Of a stretch of 64,000 bases of DNA, positions 17,248 through 24,935 are shown piece after piece. Under the pieces are notes generated by a model. That model saw only the letters and a list, made by a program, of their open reading frames with translations. It was not told where the DNA came from and ran no database searches. The DNA lies in assembly GCA_007695015.1 (NCBI GenBank), contig REEN01000065.1:1-64000 (forward strand). Reading direction: 5' to 3'. How positions within the stretch are numbered: the stretch's first letter is position 1; each line of letters starts with the position of its first letter. Position numbers and translations under genes: made by a program. Source of the stretch: Marinilabiliales bacterium. GTDB taxonomy: Bacteria; Bacteroidota; Bacteroidia; Bacteroidales; PUMT01.

Positions 17248-19197
17248 ATGCCCTTCCTGCGATCCGTTGTTTCGTTTTTTGTGGTACTCATCACTTCAAT
17301 GGCCTATGCCGGTGCTGCCCCGCCGGTATTCTCCGGCAAGCCTGCATCGAAAACCGGATTTGATGCCGTTCATCATGAACGGACTGTTTTCCAGGTACAG
17401 GAGGTGCCCGGCGCCAGGCAGGCGGTCGCCCGTTCTCTTACAGTGCTGGTCAACGATAATGCCCGTTTGCCACTGGCAGATCTTGAAAAGGGAAGCTTTG
17501 CAGTCCTTACCGTGGGGCAGGCAGAGTTTTTTGCAACCAGGCTCAACGACTACCTTGCCATGGAGGTTGTAAACATTGACCCTCTTTGTATCAGATCATA
17601 TGATGAGGCGTTCGTGAGGTTGTCGCGGCATGACCGCATTATTGCGGGTATCACTGCTGCCGCCCTGCCTGCAAATCCTGATAACCGCATCCTGTCAGGC
17701 CGCCTGACGGAATTCCTTGCTGAGAAAGAAGCCACCGTGGTCTTTTTCGGTCCCCTGCTGTTCCTGGGTCAGTGGGGCGGTATTGACGGTGTGCCCGGAC
17801 TTCTGTGGGCCGGCAATGACACACCGCTTGCACAGGACCTTTCCGCACAGGCTCTCTTCGGGGCCATAGCCACCGGAGGCAACCTGCCGGAGGCTGCAGG
17901 GAGTATTTTTGAACAGGGACATGGAATTGCCACACCGGGAGGGTGGAGGCTGGCATTTTCCGTACCCGGCGAGGCCGGGATTGACGGAAGAATGTTGCAG
18001 CACAGGGTTGATTCCATTGTGAAGAGCGGACTGGAGATGAAGGCATTCCCGGGATGCAGGGTGCTTGCTGCCGTGAACGGAAAGGTCATATTCGACAAGG
18101 CCTGGGGGCACCACACATATGACCGCAGGGTGGCCGTGCACCGGGATGACCTGTATGACCTGGCTTCGGTTACCAAGATATCAGGCCCGCTGCCCCTTTA
18201 CATGAAGCTTGTTGACGAAGGACGTCTTGACCTGGACATGCCCCTCAGCCACTACTGGGATGACTGGGAGAACAGGTTGTTCAGAAGGTCGAACAAGGAG
18301 GATATCCTGCTGCGCGATCTCCTCACACACCAGTCGGGTATCGTCCCCTATATCAACTACTGGGAGCGGACCGTCAGAAGGGGGCATTACATCAGGCGGT
18401 GGTACAGGTTGGAACCGGCAGGGCGTCACAACACGGAAATAGGCACTCATCTGTACCTGAGGGATGATTTCCGCGACCGGGTGTACCGTGATATCAGGAG
18501 GAGCGACCTGTTCACGCAAGGTGAATACAGGTACTCCTGTCTGCCTTTTATAGTATCGCCCGAAGTATTGTCAAGAGTTGACGGAAGACCATATACCGAG
18601 GCGTTGTACGATGATTTCTTCAGGCCCCTCGGGGCGGGGACCCTCCGGTACAATCCCCGCCGATTCTTTTCGCTCTACCGGATCGTACCTACTGAAACAG
18701 ACAACAACTTCAGGAGAAAGGTGGTCCACGGTTATGTTCATGATGAGGCTGCAGCCGTGCTGGGAGGGGTAAGCGGCAATGCCGGACTTTTTTCATCGGC
18801 TGTCGATCTTGCCAAGTTACTGCAGATGTATCTCAACGGGGGTGAGTATGGGGGCAGGAGATACCTTTCGGAGGAAGTGATCGCTGAATTTACCCGGGTT
18901 CAGTTCCCTGAGAACGACAACCGCAGGGGGATCGGCTTTGACAAACCTGTGCCCGACAATGCTGACCGTTCCCCCGAAAGGGCATACCCCTGCAGGGGCG
19001 CTTCGCCGTCCAGCTTTGGGCACAGCGGCTTCACCGGCACTTTTGTCTGGATGGACCCGGAGCATGACCTGCTCTATATTTTTCTGTCAAACAGGGTTCA
19101 TCCCACAAGGGACAATAACCTTATCAGCATTATGAATATAAGGACCGAAATACTCCAGGTGTTCTATGACGCGCTGAATACGGCTCTTACAAAGTAA
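17248..19197 (+). CDS. Exported beta-lactamase-fold serine hydrolase with GH3 C-terminal domain, lacking the GH3 barrel
   Basis: A signal peptide (LRSVVSFFVVLITSMAYAGA) is followed by about 200 residues that align with the GH3 C-terminal domain of the fusion protein at 6037-9090 (IIAGITAAALPANPDNR versus LVIAGVHNPDNRRS; AQALFGAIATGGNLP versus AQLIFGAVAASGRLP). The beta-lactamase/esterase domain follows, with S307-V-T-K310 and H592-S-G. The NagZ-type barrel and its KHFPGHGDTD motif are absent. The second catalytic motif reads Y429-S-C where the paralogue has Y-S-D; the Tyr is kept. The two proteins are clearly paralogues, and the barrel was probably lost here. The 3' end overlaps the convergent DUF456 gene by 34 bp. 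Confidence 0.85.
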   Translation: MPFLRSVVSFFVVLITSMAYAGAAPPVFSGKPASKTGFDAVHHERTVFQVQEVPGARQAVARSLTVLVNDNARLPLADLEKGSFAVLTVGQAEFFATRLNDYLAMEVVNIDPLCIRSYDEAFVRLSRHDRIIAGITAAALPANPDNRILSGRLTEFLAEKEATVVFFGPLLFLGQWGGIDGVPGLLWAGNDTPLAQDLSAQALFGAIATGGNLPEAAGSIFEQGHGIATPGGWRLAFSVPGEAGIDGRMLQHRVDSIVKSGLEMKAFPGCRVLAAVNGKVIFDKAWGHHTYDRRVAVHRDDLYDLASVTKISGPLPLYMKLVDEGRLDLDMPLSHYWDDWENRLFRRSNKEDILLRDLLTHQSGIVPYINYWERTVRRGHYIRRWYRLEPAGRHNTEIGTHLYLRDDFRDRVYRDIRRSDLFTQGEYRYSCLPFIVSPEVLSRVDGRPYTEALYDDFFRPLGAGTLRYNPRRFFSLYRIVPTETDNNFRRKVVHGYVHDEAAAVLGGVSGNAGLFSSAVDLAKLLQMYLNGGEYGGRRYLSEEVIAEFTRVQFPENDNRRGIGFDKPVPDNADRSPERAYPCRGASPSSFGHSGFTGTFVWMDPEHDLLYIFLSNRVHPTRDNNLISIMNIRTEILQVFYDALNTALTK

Positions 19198-19649
19198 ACC
19201 GTGAGGGTGCCCGAAACGGCAAGCTTAAGTCCCACTCCCAGCAGGAACCCTGCAAAAGAGCCAAGTCCCGCGACCACCGCCCTGCGCCCTCCAGCGCCCC
19301 TGATCAGCTCCCCTGCAATTGCCCCTGCAAGCGGCCCCAGCAGCAGTCCTGCCGGCGGGAAGAAAAATATCCCGGCAAAGATGCCTATTCCCGCCCCCCA
19401 CATGCCGTACCTGGAGCCTCCGAACTTTTTGGTGGCCCATACGGGAACTGCCAGATCAACCAGGGTAACCAATACGGCAATAATTCCTGTAATGATGAGG
19501 AAGTTTACTGTAAACTCTGCATATTTTGTAAAGCTTACGAGGAGAAGTGCCAGGAAGCTAAGCGGGGGACCCGGGATGACGGGAAGCAGGCAGCCCGCAA
19601 TTCCTGCAAGCAATAGCAGGACCGAGACAGATAGCAGAATTACATCCAT
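19164..19649 (-). CDS. DUF456 family membrane protein
   Basis: This 161-residue protein is almost wholly hydrophobic, with about four membrane segments. GCLLPVIPGPPLSFLALLL near the N-terminus and a Gly/Ala-rich LGPLAGAIAGELI-type segment are typical of DUF456. Function is unknown. Its last 34 bases overlap the end of the convergent serine hydrolase gene. The ATG at 19647-19649 gives a membrane segment directly at the N-terminus. Confidence 0.8.
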   Translation of the reverse strand: MDVILLSVSVLLLLAGIAGCLLPVIPGPPLSFLALLLVSFTKYAEFTVNFLIITGIIAVLVTLVDLAVPVWATKKFGGSRYGMWGAGIGIFAGIFFFPPAGLLLGPLAGAIAGELIRGAGGRRAVVAGLGSFAGFLLGVGLKLAVSGTLTVYFVRAVFSAS

Positions 19650-19697
19650 TGGGTAAAAATAGGAATTTTTAGCTGACCGGACTGCCGGGGTTCCGAA

Positions 19698-19985
19698 TTA
19701 CTTTTTACTGAAGGCACACCCGGAACATGATGCACAGTAGCCGGCGGTGAACTTCCCCGTTTTACCGGAGAGGGTTCCCGGTCCGGCAGTGAAACTTCCC
19801 TTTCCTGCTGCGGGGCCTCTTTTATTGCCGGATATTACATCAGTGCCGGCGGTGAACTTTCCTGTGCCGCCACTGATAGCTCCCATGCCGCCCTTAAGCC
19901 TGTCAGGCAGGAAAGTCAGTGCCGTGTGGTATATGGTATATGTAACCGCGTAAATAATTGCTGAATATGACAGTATGTCCTGCAT
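19698..19985 (-). CDS. FeoB-associated Cys-rich membrane protein, with internal repeats
   Basis: This 95-residue protein starts 8 bp after the feoB stop, in the same direction. It has one N-terminal hydrophobic segment (SYSAIIYAVTYTIYHTALTF) and a C-terminal C84-x2-C87-x2-C90 motif followed by two lysines. This is the layout of the small FeoB-associated Cys-rich proteins thought to help FeoB in iron uptake. Unlike the usual short form, it carries a roughly 50-residue Gly-rich insert with three near-copies of GKFTAG at 42-47, 63-68 and 77-82. Assignment rests on position, topology and the Cys motif. Confidence 0.7.
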   Translation of the reverse strand: MQDILSYSAIIYAVTYTIYHTALTFLPDRLKGGMGAISGGTGKFTAGTDVISGNKRGPAAGKGSFTAGPGTLSGKTGKFTAGYCASCSGCAFSKK

Positions 19986-19993
19986 AGTTTTTT

Positions 19994-22492
19994 TCAGATA
20001 ATCAGGCTAACAAAATTGTAGACCAGGAACGACATTATCCAGGCGAGCCCGGTTGTGTATAGAACCATGAAAGCCGCCCACTTCCAGTGCCCCGATTCGT
20101 TCTTTATAGCTGCAATAACAGCAACACACGGGAAATACAGAAGTATGAACACCAGGAATGAAAGGGCCGATGCGGTGGTGAAAACCCTGGTGCCGTCGGG
20201 ATATCTTTGCTGCTTCAGTTTGTCTCCAAGGCTTTCAGACGGGATACCGACTTCGCTTTCAGCATGGTACAGCACCCCCATTGTGCTTACCACGATCTCT
20301 TTTGCTGCAAGTCCCGATACAAGGGCTACCCCCATTTTCCAGTCAAATCCGAGTGGTGCCAGGACAGGCTCGATAAACCTGCCAATTCTTTCTATATATG
20401 AGCTCTGTTCAGTACTGAAACCCTGGGAGGCATCCGTTGCCGCGTCTGCCGGCATGCCTGCGGCACCTGATCCTGGGGTAGCTGATGCCGGGGTTATCAA
20501 TTCTGCGGCTTTGTCAGTATCATAGTGAGCGAGTGCCGTGTTCTGGTCATTTACTGCGGCAGTTCGCGATCCTGTGGGGAAATAGCCCAGGGCCCATATG
20601 ATGATTGATGCAACCAGTATTATACCCCCCATCTTTTTCAGGTAGAGTGATCCCTTGTGCCACATATGGCGCAGAGTTGTTTTGAGTGTGGGTATCCTGT
20701 AAGGAGGCAGTTCCATTACAAAAGGAACATCATCGGAGCGGAACAGCAGCCTTTTGAAAATCAGGGCAACCATCACCGCCATTACAATCCCGAACCCGTA
20801 AAGTCCGAACAGCACAATCCCCGGATATTTGGGAAAAAAGGCCCCGATGATCAGCACATAAACGGGCAGCCTGGCGCTGCACGACATGAACGGGTTTATG
20901 AGCATCGTCAGCAACCGGTTGTTCCTGTTCTCTATGGTTCGTGTGGCCATAATTGCAGGTACGTTGCAGCCAAATCCCATGATCAGGGGTATGAATGACT
21001 TTCCGTGCAGTCCTATCTGGTGCATCAACCTGTCCATTATAAAGGCTGCCCTGGCCATGTACCCGGTATCTTCCATAAGTGAAATGAAAAAAAACAGGAT
21101 AAGGATATTCGGCAGGAACACGATCACTCCCCCGACCCCGCCTATCATCCCGTTGATAAGCAGATCTTTGAAGCTTCCTTCTGCCATTCGGCTGTCAATA
21201 AACTCACCGGTGACCTCAACCAGGCCCTCTATCCATTCCATCGGATATTCCCCAAGCCTGAAGGTTGCCATGAACATAACGAATATAAAGAGGAGAAACA
21301 GAGGGAAACCAAGAACCTGGTTGGTAAGGATGGCGTCTATGGCCTCCGACCGTTTACGGCGTGTCACAGGCGACCGTTTCATGGTCTCCCGCAGGGCACC
21401 CGATACAAAACCATACTTTGCATCTGTTATCAGGGTTTCGCTGTCCTCGCCAATGGCAGCTTCCAGGCGTTTTACCTCCCTGCCTGCAACGTTGGCAATT
21501 TCAGCCGCGTTTTCAAGCACTGATATCCGTTTTCCGGCATCGCTGTCTTTCTCAAGCAGCTTCAGAGCAAGAAACCGTGAAGATATCTTGTCGGTAAGAT
21601 GGAGGTTTACCTTGATCCTTTCCTGTATGCGCCCTATCGATAGCTCTATTTCGGGGCCGTAGTTGATGTGAACATGCCTCATGTCCCTGTCCTCGTCCTC
21701 ATAAACATCAATTACTTTCTGAAACAGGTCGTTAATTCCAATTCCCCTTGAGCCTATGGTGGGGCTTACCGGGATGCCGGTCATCCTGGCAAGAGATTCA
21801 TAGTCCAGTTCGTCACCCGCCTCGAGCAGCTCATCATACATGTTCAAAGCCATTACCACCTTGATGTCCATGTCGATCAGCTGGGTGGTGAGGAACAGGT
21901 TCCGTTCGAGGTTTGAGGCATCAACAACGTTAATTACAACATCGGGAAGCTGCTCAATTATATGTTCCCTGACGAACAGCTCATCGGGAGACCATGCGGT
22001 AAGAGAATAGGTGCCGGGAAGGTCGACAATATTGAACCTGTATCCCCTGAGGGAAAACTTTCCATACTTGGCATCAATTGTCACACCCCCGTAGTTGCCC
22101 ACTCTCTCCTTTGAGCGTGTCGCAGAATTGAAGAGTGTGGTCTTCCCTGAGTTGGGATTGCCCACCATGGCAACATTGATGACTTTCCCCTTTACATCAG
22201 CCTTGTTTTTCAGCCATTTTTCAGTTACGATCCCGTTGTATTTTTCCTTAACCTTTTCGGGAGCCTCATCAGGGGTGATCACTTCGATAAGGGCTGCTTC
22301 ACTTTTGCGAAGCGAGATCTCGTAACCCATTATGCTGTATTCGACGGGATCTTTAAGAGGGGCATTTTTGATTACCTTCACAGTTTTTCCCCTGATGAAT
22401 CCCATCTCGGTTATCCTTTTGCGGAAAGCGCCCCGCCCCTTAACCTTGGTAATGATCCCGCTCTGGTCGGTATGAAGCTCTGCAAGGGTCAT
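19994..22492 (-). CDS. feoB: Ferrous iron transporter, FeoA-FeoB fusion
   Basis: The 832-residue protein begins with a FeoA-type SH3-like domain (1-75; GRGAFRKRITEMGFIRG), fused to FeoB. The G-protein domain has G1 GNPNSGKTT (111-119) and G3 DLPGTYSL; a helical GDI-like domain follows, then the membrane core with the two Gate regions (GFGCNVPAIMATRTI and SGLAAKEIVVSTMGVLY). It imports Fe2+ across the inner membrane. FeoA-FeoB fusions are usual in Bacteroidota. An Ala/Gly/Pro-rich loop near residue 680 (TPASATPGSGAAGMPADA) is longer than I would expect. The small Cys-rich partner gene follows. Confidence 0.96.
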   Translation of the reverse strand: MTLAELHTDQSGIITKVKGRGAFRKRITEMGFIRGKTVKVIKNAPLKDPVEYSIMGYEISLRKSEAALIEVITPDEAPEKVKEKYNGIVTEKWLKNKADVKGKVINVAMVGNPNSGKTTLFNSATRSKERVGNYGGVTIDAKYGKFSLRGYRFNIVDLPGTYSLTAWSPDELFVREHIIEQLPDVVINVVDASNLERNLFLTTQLIDMDIKVVMALNMYDELLEAGDELDYESLARMTGIPVSPTIGSRGIGINDLFQKVIDVYEDEDRDMRHVHINYGPEIELSIGRIQERIKVNLHLTDKISSRFLALKLLEKDSDAGKRISVLENAAEIANVAGREVKRLEAAIGEDSETLITDAKYGFVSGALRETMKRSPVTRRKRSEAIDAILTNQVLGFPLFLLFIFVMFMATFRLGEYPMEWIEGLVEVTGEFIDSRMAEGSFKDLLINGMIGGVGGVIVFLPNILILFFFISLMEDTGYMARAAFIMDRLMHQIGLHGKSFIPLIMGFGCNVPAIMATRTIENRNNRLLTMLINPFMSCSARLPVYVLIIGAFFPKYPGIVLFGLYGFGIVMAVMVALIFKRLLFRSDDVPFVMELPPYRIPTLKTTLRHMWHKGSLYLKKMGGIILVASIIIWALGYFPTGSRTAAVNDQNTALAHYDTDKAAELITPASATPGSGAAGMPADAATDASQGFSTEQSSYIERIGRFIEPVLAPLGFDWKMGVALVSGLAAKEIVVSTMGVLYHAESEVGIPSESLGDKLKQQRYPDGTRVFTTASALSFLVFILLYFPCVAVIAAIKNESGHWKWAAFMVLYTTGLAWIMSFLVYNFVSLII

Positions 22493-22549
22493 ATTCTGTA
22501 TTTAGATCGGCAATGGTCCTTTTCAGGCCCCATCAGTATTTGCGAAATG

Positions 22550-22557
22550 CAAAAATA
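22550..22557 (-). promoter_or_regulatory. -7 box of feoAB
   Basis: On the minus strand this reads TATTTTTG, an exact TAnnTTTG, 57 nt upstream of the feoB start. No clear -33 TTTG is present. It sits back-to-back with a plus-strand promoter (22571-22602). Confidence 0.5.
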
Positions 22558-22570
22558 GGCGATATTTTGC

Positions 22571-22602
22571 TTTGTACATATACCTATATATGGGTATTTT
22601 TG
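22571..22602 (+). promoter_or_regulatory. Promoter of the unknown-gene/ADP-ribosylglycohydrolase-like pair
   Basis: TTTG (22571-22574), 20 nt spacer and TATTTTTG (22595-22602) match the Bacteroidota promoter. Transcription would begin near 22608, giving a 150-nt leader before the ATG at 22760. The spacer contains an 18-bp near-palindrome. Confidence 0.5.
22580..22597. repeat. Near-palindrome in the feoAB divergent promoter region
   Basis: ATACCTATATATGGGTAT is self-complementary apart from one pair of positions (6 and 13). It lies in the spacer of the plus-strand promoter and 23-40 nt upstream of the feoAB -7 box, about where an upstream regulator of feoAB would bind. An iron-responsive repressor of the Fur or DtxR type is a natural candidate, but I cannot match it to a known box. 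Confidence 0.4.
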
Positions 22603-22759
22603 CCAGTTTCCTGGCGGTGTTACCCCCTCTTAGCATTGTAAAATAAACTGGTCTCAGGGTGGGGTATCAGGGTCGTTGTAAAGATTATTTAAAAAAAATT
22701 ATACCTGTCCATAATCTTTCAGGAACAGGTCCGTTTATGTTGATATCCTTGTCACCATT

Positions 22760-23488
22760 ATGGAAGACGAAAACATATATGAGAAGATAGAGGATGCTCT
22801 TGGCCACTCCCCTGGAAATATAAGTATTCTTGAAGAACAGATCGACATAGACCTGCAGGTGGAATACTTTGAATTCGCAAGGGAACTGAAAAAGAACCCT
22901 GTCAATGCTGATATACCTGAACTCTCAAAGAAACTTTTCGATTGCGGGTTTCCGGCAGAAGAGAAAAAGAGACTCCTGGCCCGGCTTGCCGCTTCGGAGG
23001 AGGTGGCTGCCTACCGGGCCATAGAAAGGTATCTCGGGAACCCTGATGCGGAGCTGAGGGACTGGGCCGTACTGGCATTTCAGGAGAGCAGGATGGTGAT
23101 CCAGAGCCGGCTGCTGGATGAGGATCAGGTATTCATATCAACCGGACTTGGCGGGAAGGGATCCGGGCTACGTTATTTTGTGGTCCTTATAAGCAGTTCC
23201 GGGAAACAATTCAGTGGATTCCAGCGTAAGCTTGTGAGAACTGAGTTTGACTATCATCTGAAGAATTGTGGAGCCGAAGCAGAGGAGATATGCTTTATGG
23301 ATAATTTTTGTTCGTTACTTGCTGTTCTTCCTGTCAGGGCGCCCGTACGCGATGTTTTCAGGGAGGCTGTTGCCGAATGCAACCAATATGGTGGGTTCCT
23401 CAGTGAGAAGTTCATCGTTACGAACGTGAAGAAGCTTTCATACGAAGAGATAAAAGAGTTTATTTCAGAAAAGGATAAAGAAGAATAA
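22760..23488 (+). CDS. Unknown protein with HEAT-like segment
   Basis: I do not recognise this 242-residue soluble protein. It has no signal peptide or membrane segment. The first half is helical and acidic, with a HEAT-like helix pair around 80-115 (IERYLGNPDAELRDWAVLAF). The second half appears alpha/beta (FISTGLGGKGSGLRYFVVLI, then an amphipathic helix and FCSLLAVLPVRAP). It ends in a charged KKLSYEEIKEFISEKDKEE tail. It is 28 bp upstream of the ADP-ribosylglycohydrolase-like gene and is probably co-transcribed with it. Position beside feoAB may be chance. Confidence 0.7.
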   Translation: MEDENIYEKIEDALGHSPGNISILEEQIDIDLQVEYFEFARELKKNPVNADIPELSKKLFDCGFPAEEKKRLLARLAASEEVAAYRAIERYLGNPDAELRDWAVLAFQESRMVIQSRLLDEDQVFISTGLGGKGSGLRYFVVLISSSGKQFSGFQRKLVRTEFDYHLKNCGAEAEEICFMDNFCSLLAVLPVRAPVRDVFREAVAECNQYGGFLSEKFIVTNVKKLSYEEIKEFISEKDKEE

Positions 23489-23516
23489 TCTGCTCAAAAA
23501 CAGCAATAAATTATTT

Positions 23517-24314
23517 ATGGTTGAGAAACTGATTATCGGTGCAATTGCGGGAGACATCCTGGGAACTGAGTATTCTGAATCGGGCAGGATGCCGGAAAAG
23601 CCCGACCCGGATTCAATTAAGGCGGGTTTTACAAGTAACAGCGTGCTGACTGTGGCAGTGATGGACTCTCTGCTTAACGGAAAGGATTACATAAATAACC
23701 TGCAAAGGTACGGTAATGAATACCCGGGCAGGGGATATGGCGCTGCCTTCATGCGCTGGATCTCACAGCAGGAGCCAAAGCCATACCATAGCTGGAACAA
23801 TGGTGCTGCACTCAGGGTCAGTCCGGTCGGCTATTCGGGCAGGACATTGCCCGAGGTGGTTGATGAGGCTGCCCGGTGCGCCATGGTAAGTCACAACCAT
23901 CCTGACGGTATAATAGGAGCAAAGGCTGTTGCTTCTGCTGTATTCCTTGCAAAGAACGGGCGTTCAAAGGATGAGATCCGGAGCCATATTGAGGCGGAGT
24001 ACAGTTATGACCTTAACCGTACCATTGAAGAGATCAGGCCCCGTTTCCGCTATGACCAGTCATGCCAGGGTTCGGTGCCTGAAGCTATCATAGCGTTTCT
24101 GGACAGCCGGAATTTCGGTGATTCTATAAGGCTTGCCATATCCCTGGGGAACAGGACTGCGACTATCACAACCATAACAGGCGCCATTGCTCAGGCTTAT
24201 TATAAAGAGATACCAGTTAATATGGTAAAACCGGTCGTAAGCAAGCTCACGCCAGGTATGTATGAGGTTATAGAACAATTCAGCAATAACTGGCCGTTAA
24301 GCCTGTTTCACTGA
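23517..24314 (+). CDS. ADP-ribosylglycohydrolase-fold protein without metal ligands (probable pseudoenzyme)
   Basis: The 265-residue sequence follows the DraG/ARH family from end to end: IIGAIAGDILGTEYS, GAAFMRWI, NNGAALRVSPVGY, SHNHPDGIIGAKAV, SCQGSVPEAIIAFLDS. Active members bind two Mg2+ through a TDDT-type motif near residue 40 and a GGDxDT motif near 213. Here these read T39-S-N-S42 and G211-N-R-T-A-T216, so all the usual Asp ligands are gone while the flanking sequence stays conserved. Removal of ADP-ribose is therefore unlikely; a binding role for ADP-ribose or a modified protein is possible but is inference. It is the second gene of a pair with the unknown protein. Confidence 0.85.
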   Translation: MVEKLIIGAIAGDILGTEYSESGRMPEKPDPDSIKAGFTSNSVLTVAVMDSLLNGKDYINNLQRYGNEYPGRGYGAAFMRWISQQEPKPYHSWNNGAALRVSPVGYSGRTLPEVVDEAARCAMVSHNHPDGIIGAKAVASAVFLAKNGRSKDEIRSHIEAEYSYDLNRTIEEIRPRFRYDQSCQGSVPEAIIAFLDSRNFGDSIRLAISLGNRTATITTITGAIAQAYYKEIPVNMVKPVVSKLTPGMYEVIEQFSNNWPLSLFH

Positions 24315-24343
24315 TATTGTCCTGCAAAAGAAGGCGGACTGAA

Positions 24344-24718
24344 TTATGATTGTTTTTCCAGGTCGTCGAAACTGACATCTGTAAAGCTCCCGGTGAGTTC
24401 CTTGCCGGTTTCATCCTCATCACCTGCCTCTGCCGGTTCAGCCGGTTGTGCGTTGTTGATGTATGAGATGACTGAAGTAAGTCCCTCGCTGAATTTCTCA
24501 AAATCTTCCTTGTACAGGAACACCTTGTGTTTCTCAAAAAACTGCTTCCCTTCCTTATTGAACCTTTTCTTACTCTCGGTAATGGTAAGGTAGTAATCAT
24601 TGTTCCTGGTAGCCTTGACATCGAAAAAATAGGTCCTCTTTCCAGCCCTTACCGTCTCCGAGTAGATTTCCTGTCTTGCGTCGTTATCTCCTCCGGTTTT
24701 TTTGTCATTCTCTTCCAT
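24344..24718 (-). CDS. DUF3276 (PUR-domain) nucleic-acid-binding protein
   Basis: This 124-residue protein has the Bacteroidota DUF3276 core, EIYSETVRAGKRTYFFDVKA followed by YYLTITESKKRF and an FEKFSEGLTSVI helix. The fold is related to PUR-alpha nucleic-acid-binding repeats. The N-terminus (about 15 residues) and the C-terminal 35 residues are acidic and unstructured. Role in the cell is unknown; a Borrelia relative regulates transcription. It converges on the ADP-ribosylglycohydrolase-like gene and diverges from nusB. Confidence 0.85.
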   Translation of the reverse strand: MEENDKKTGGDNDARQEIYSETVRAGKRTYFFDVKATRNNDYYLTITESKKRFNKEGKQFFEKHKVFLYKEDFEKFSEGLTSVISYINNAQPAEPAEAGDEDETGKELTGSFTDVSFDDLEKQS

Positions 24719-24935
24719 CTTCCTGCTTTTTAAAAAGATTATGTTTCACGTGATTGAGAAATAATTGCATCCTGGTGGAATCAATTATTTTAACAAATAA
24801 AATAATTTTGGCGGCGAAACACAAATTTGTCACTTAAAATATTGGTCGAAATATTTCCAAAAAACAGGTTGTTTGGGCAAAAAACATTTACTTTGCACCT
24901 CCCTGAACATGTTGCACGGGCTCTTTTAAATAAAA

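Noticed and set aside
22493-22759. Cobalamin or FMN riboswitch in the leader of the unknown gene
   Set aside because: The 150-nt leader has no conserved block of those classes that I can recognise.
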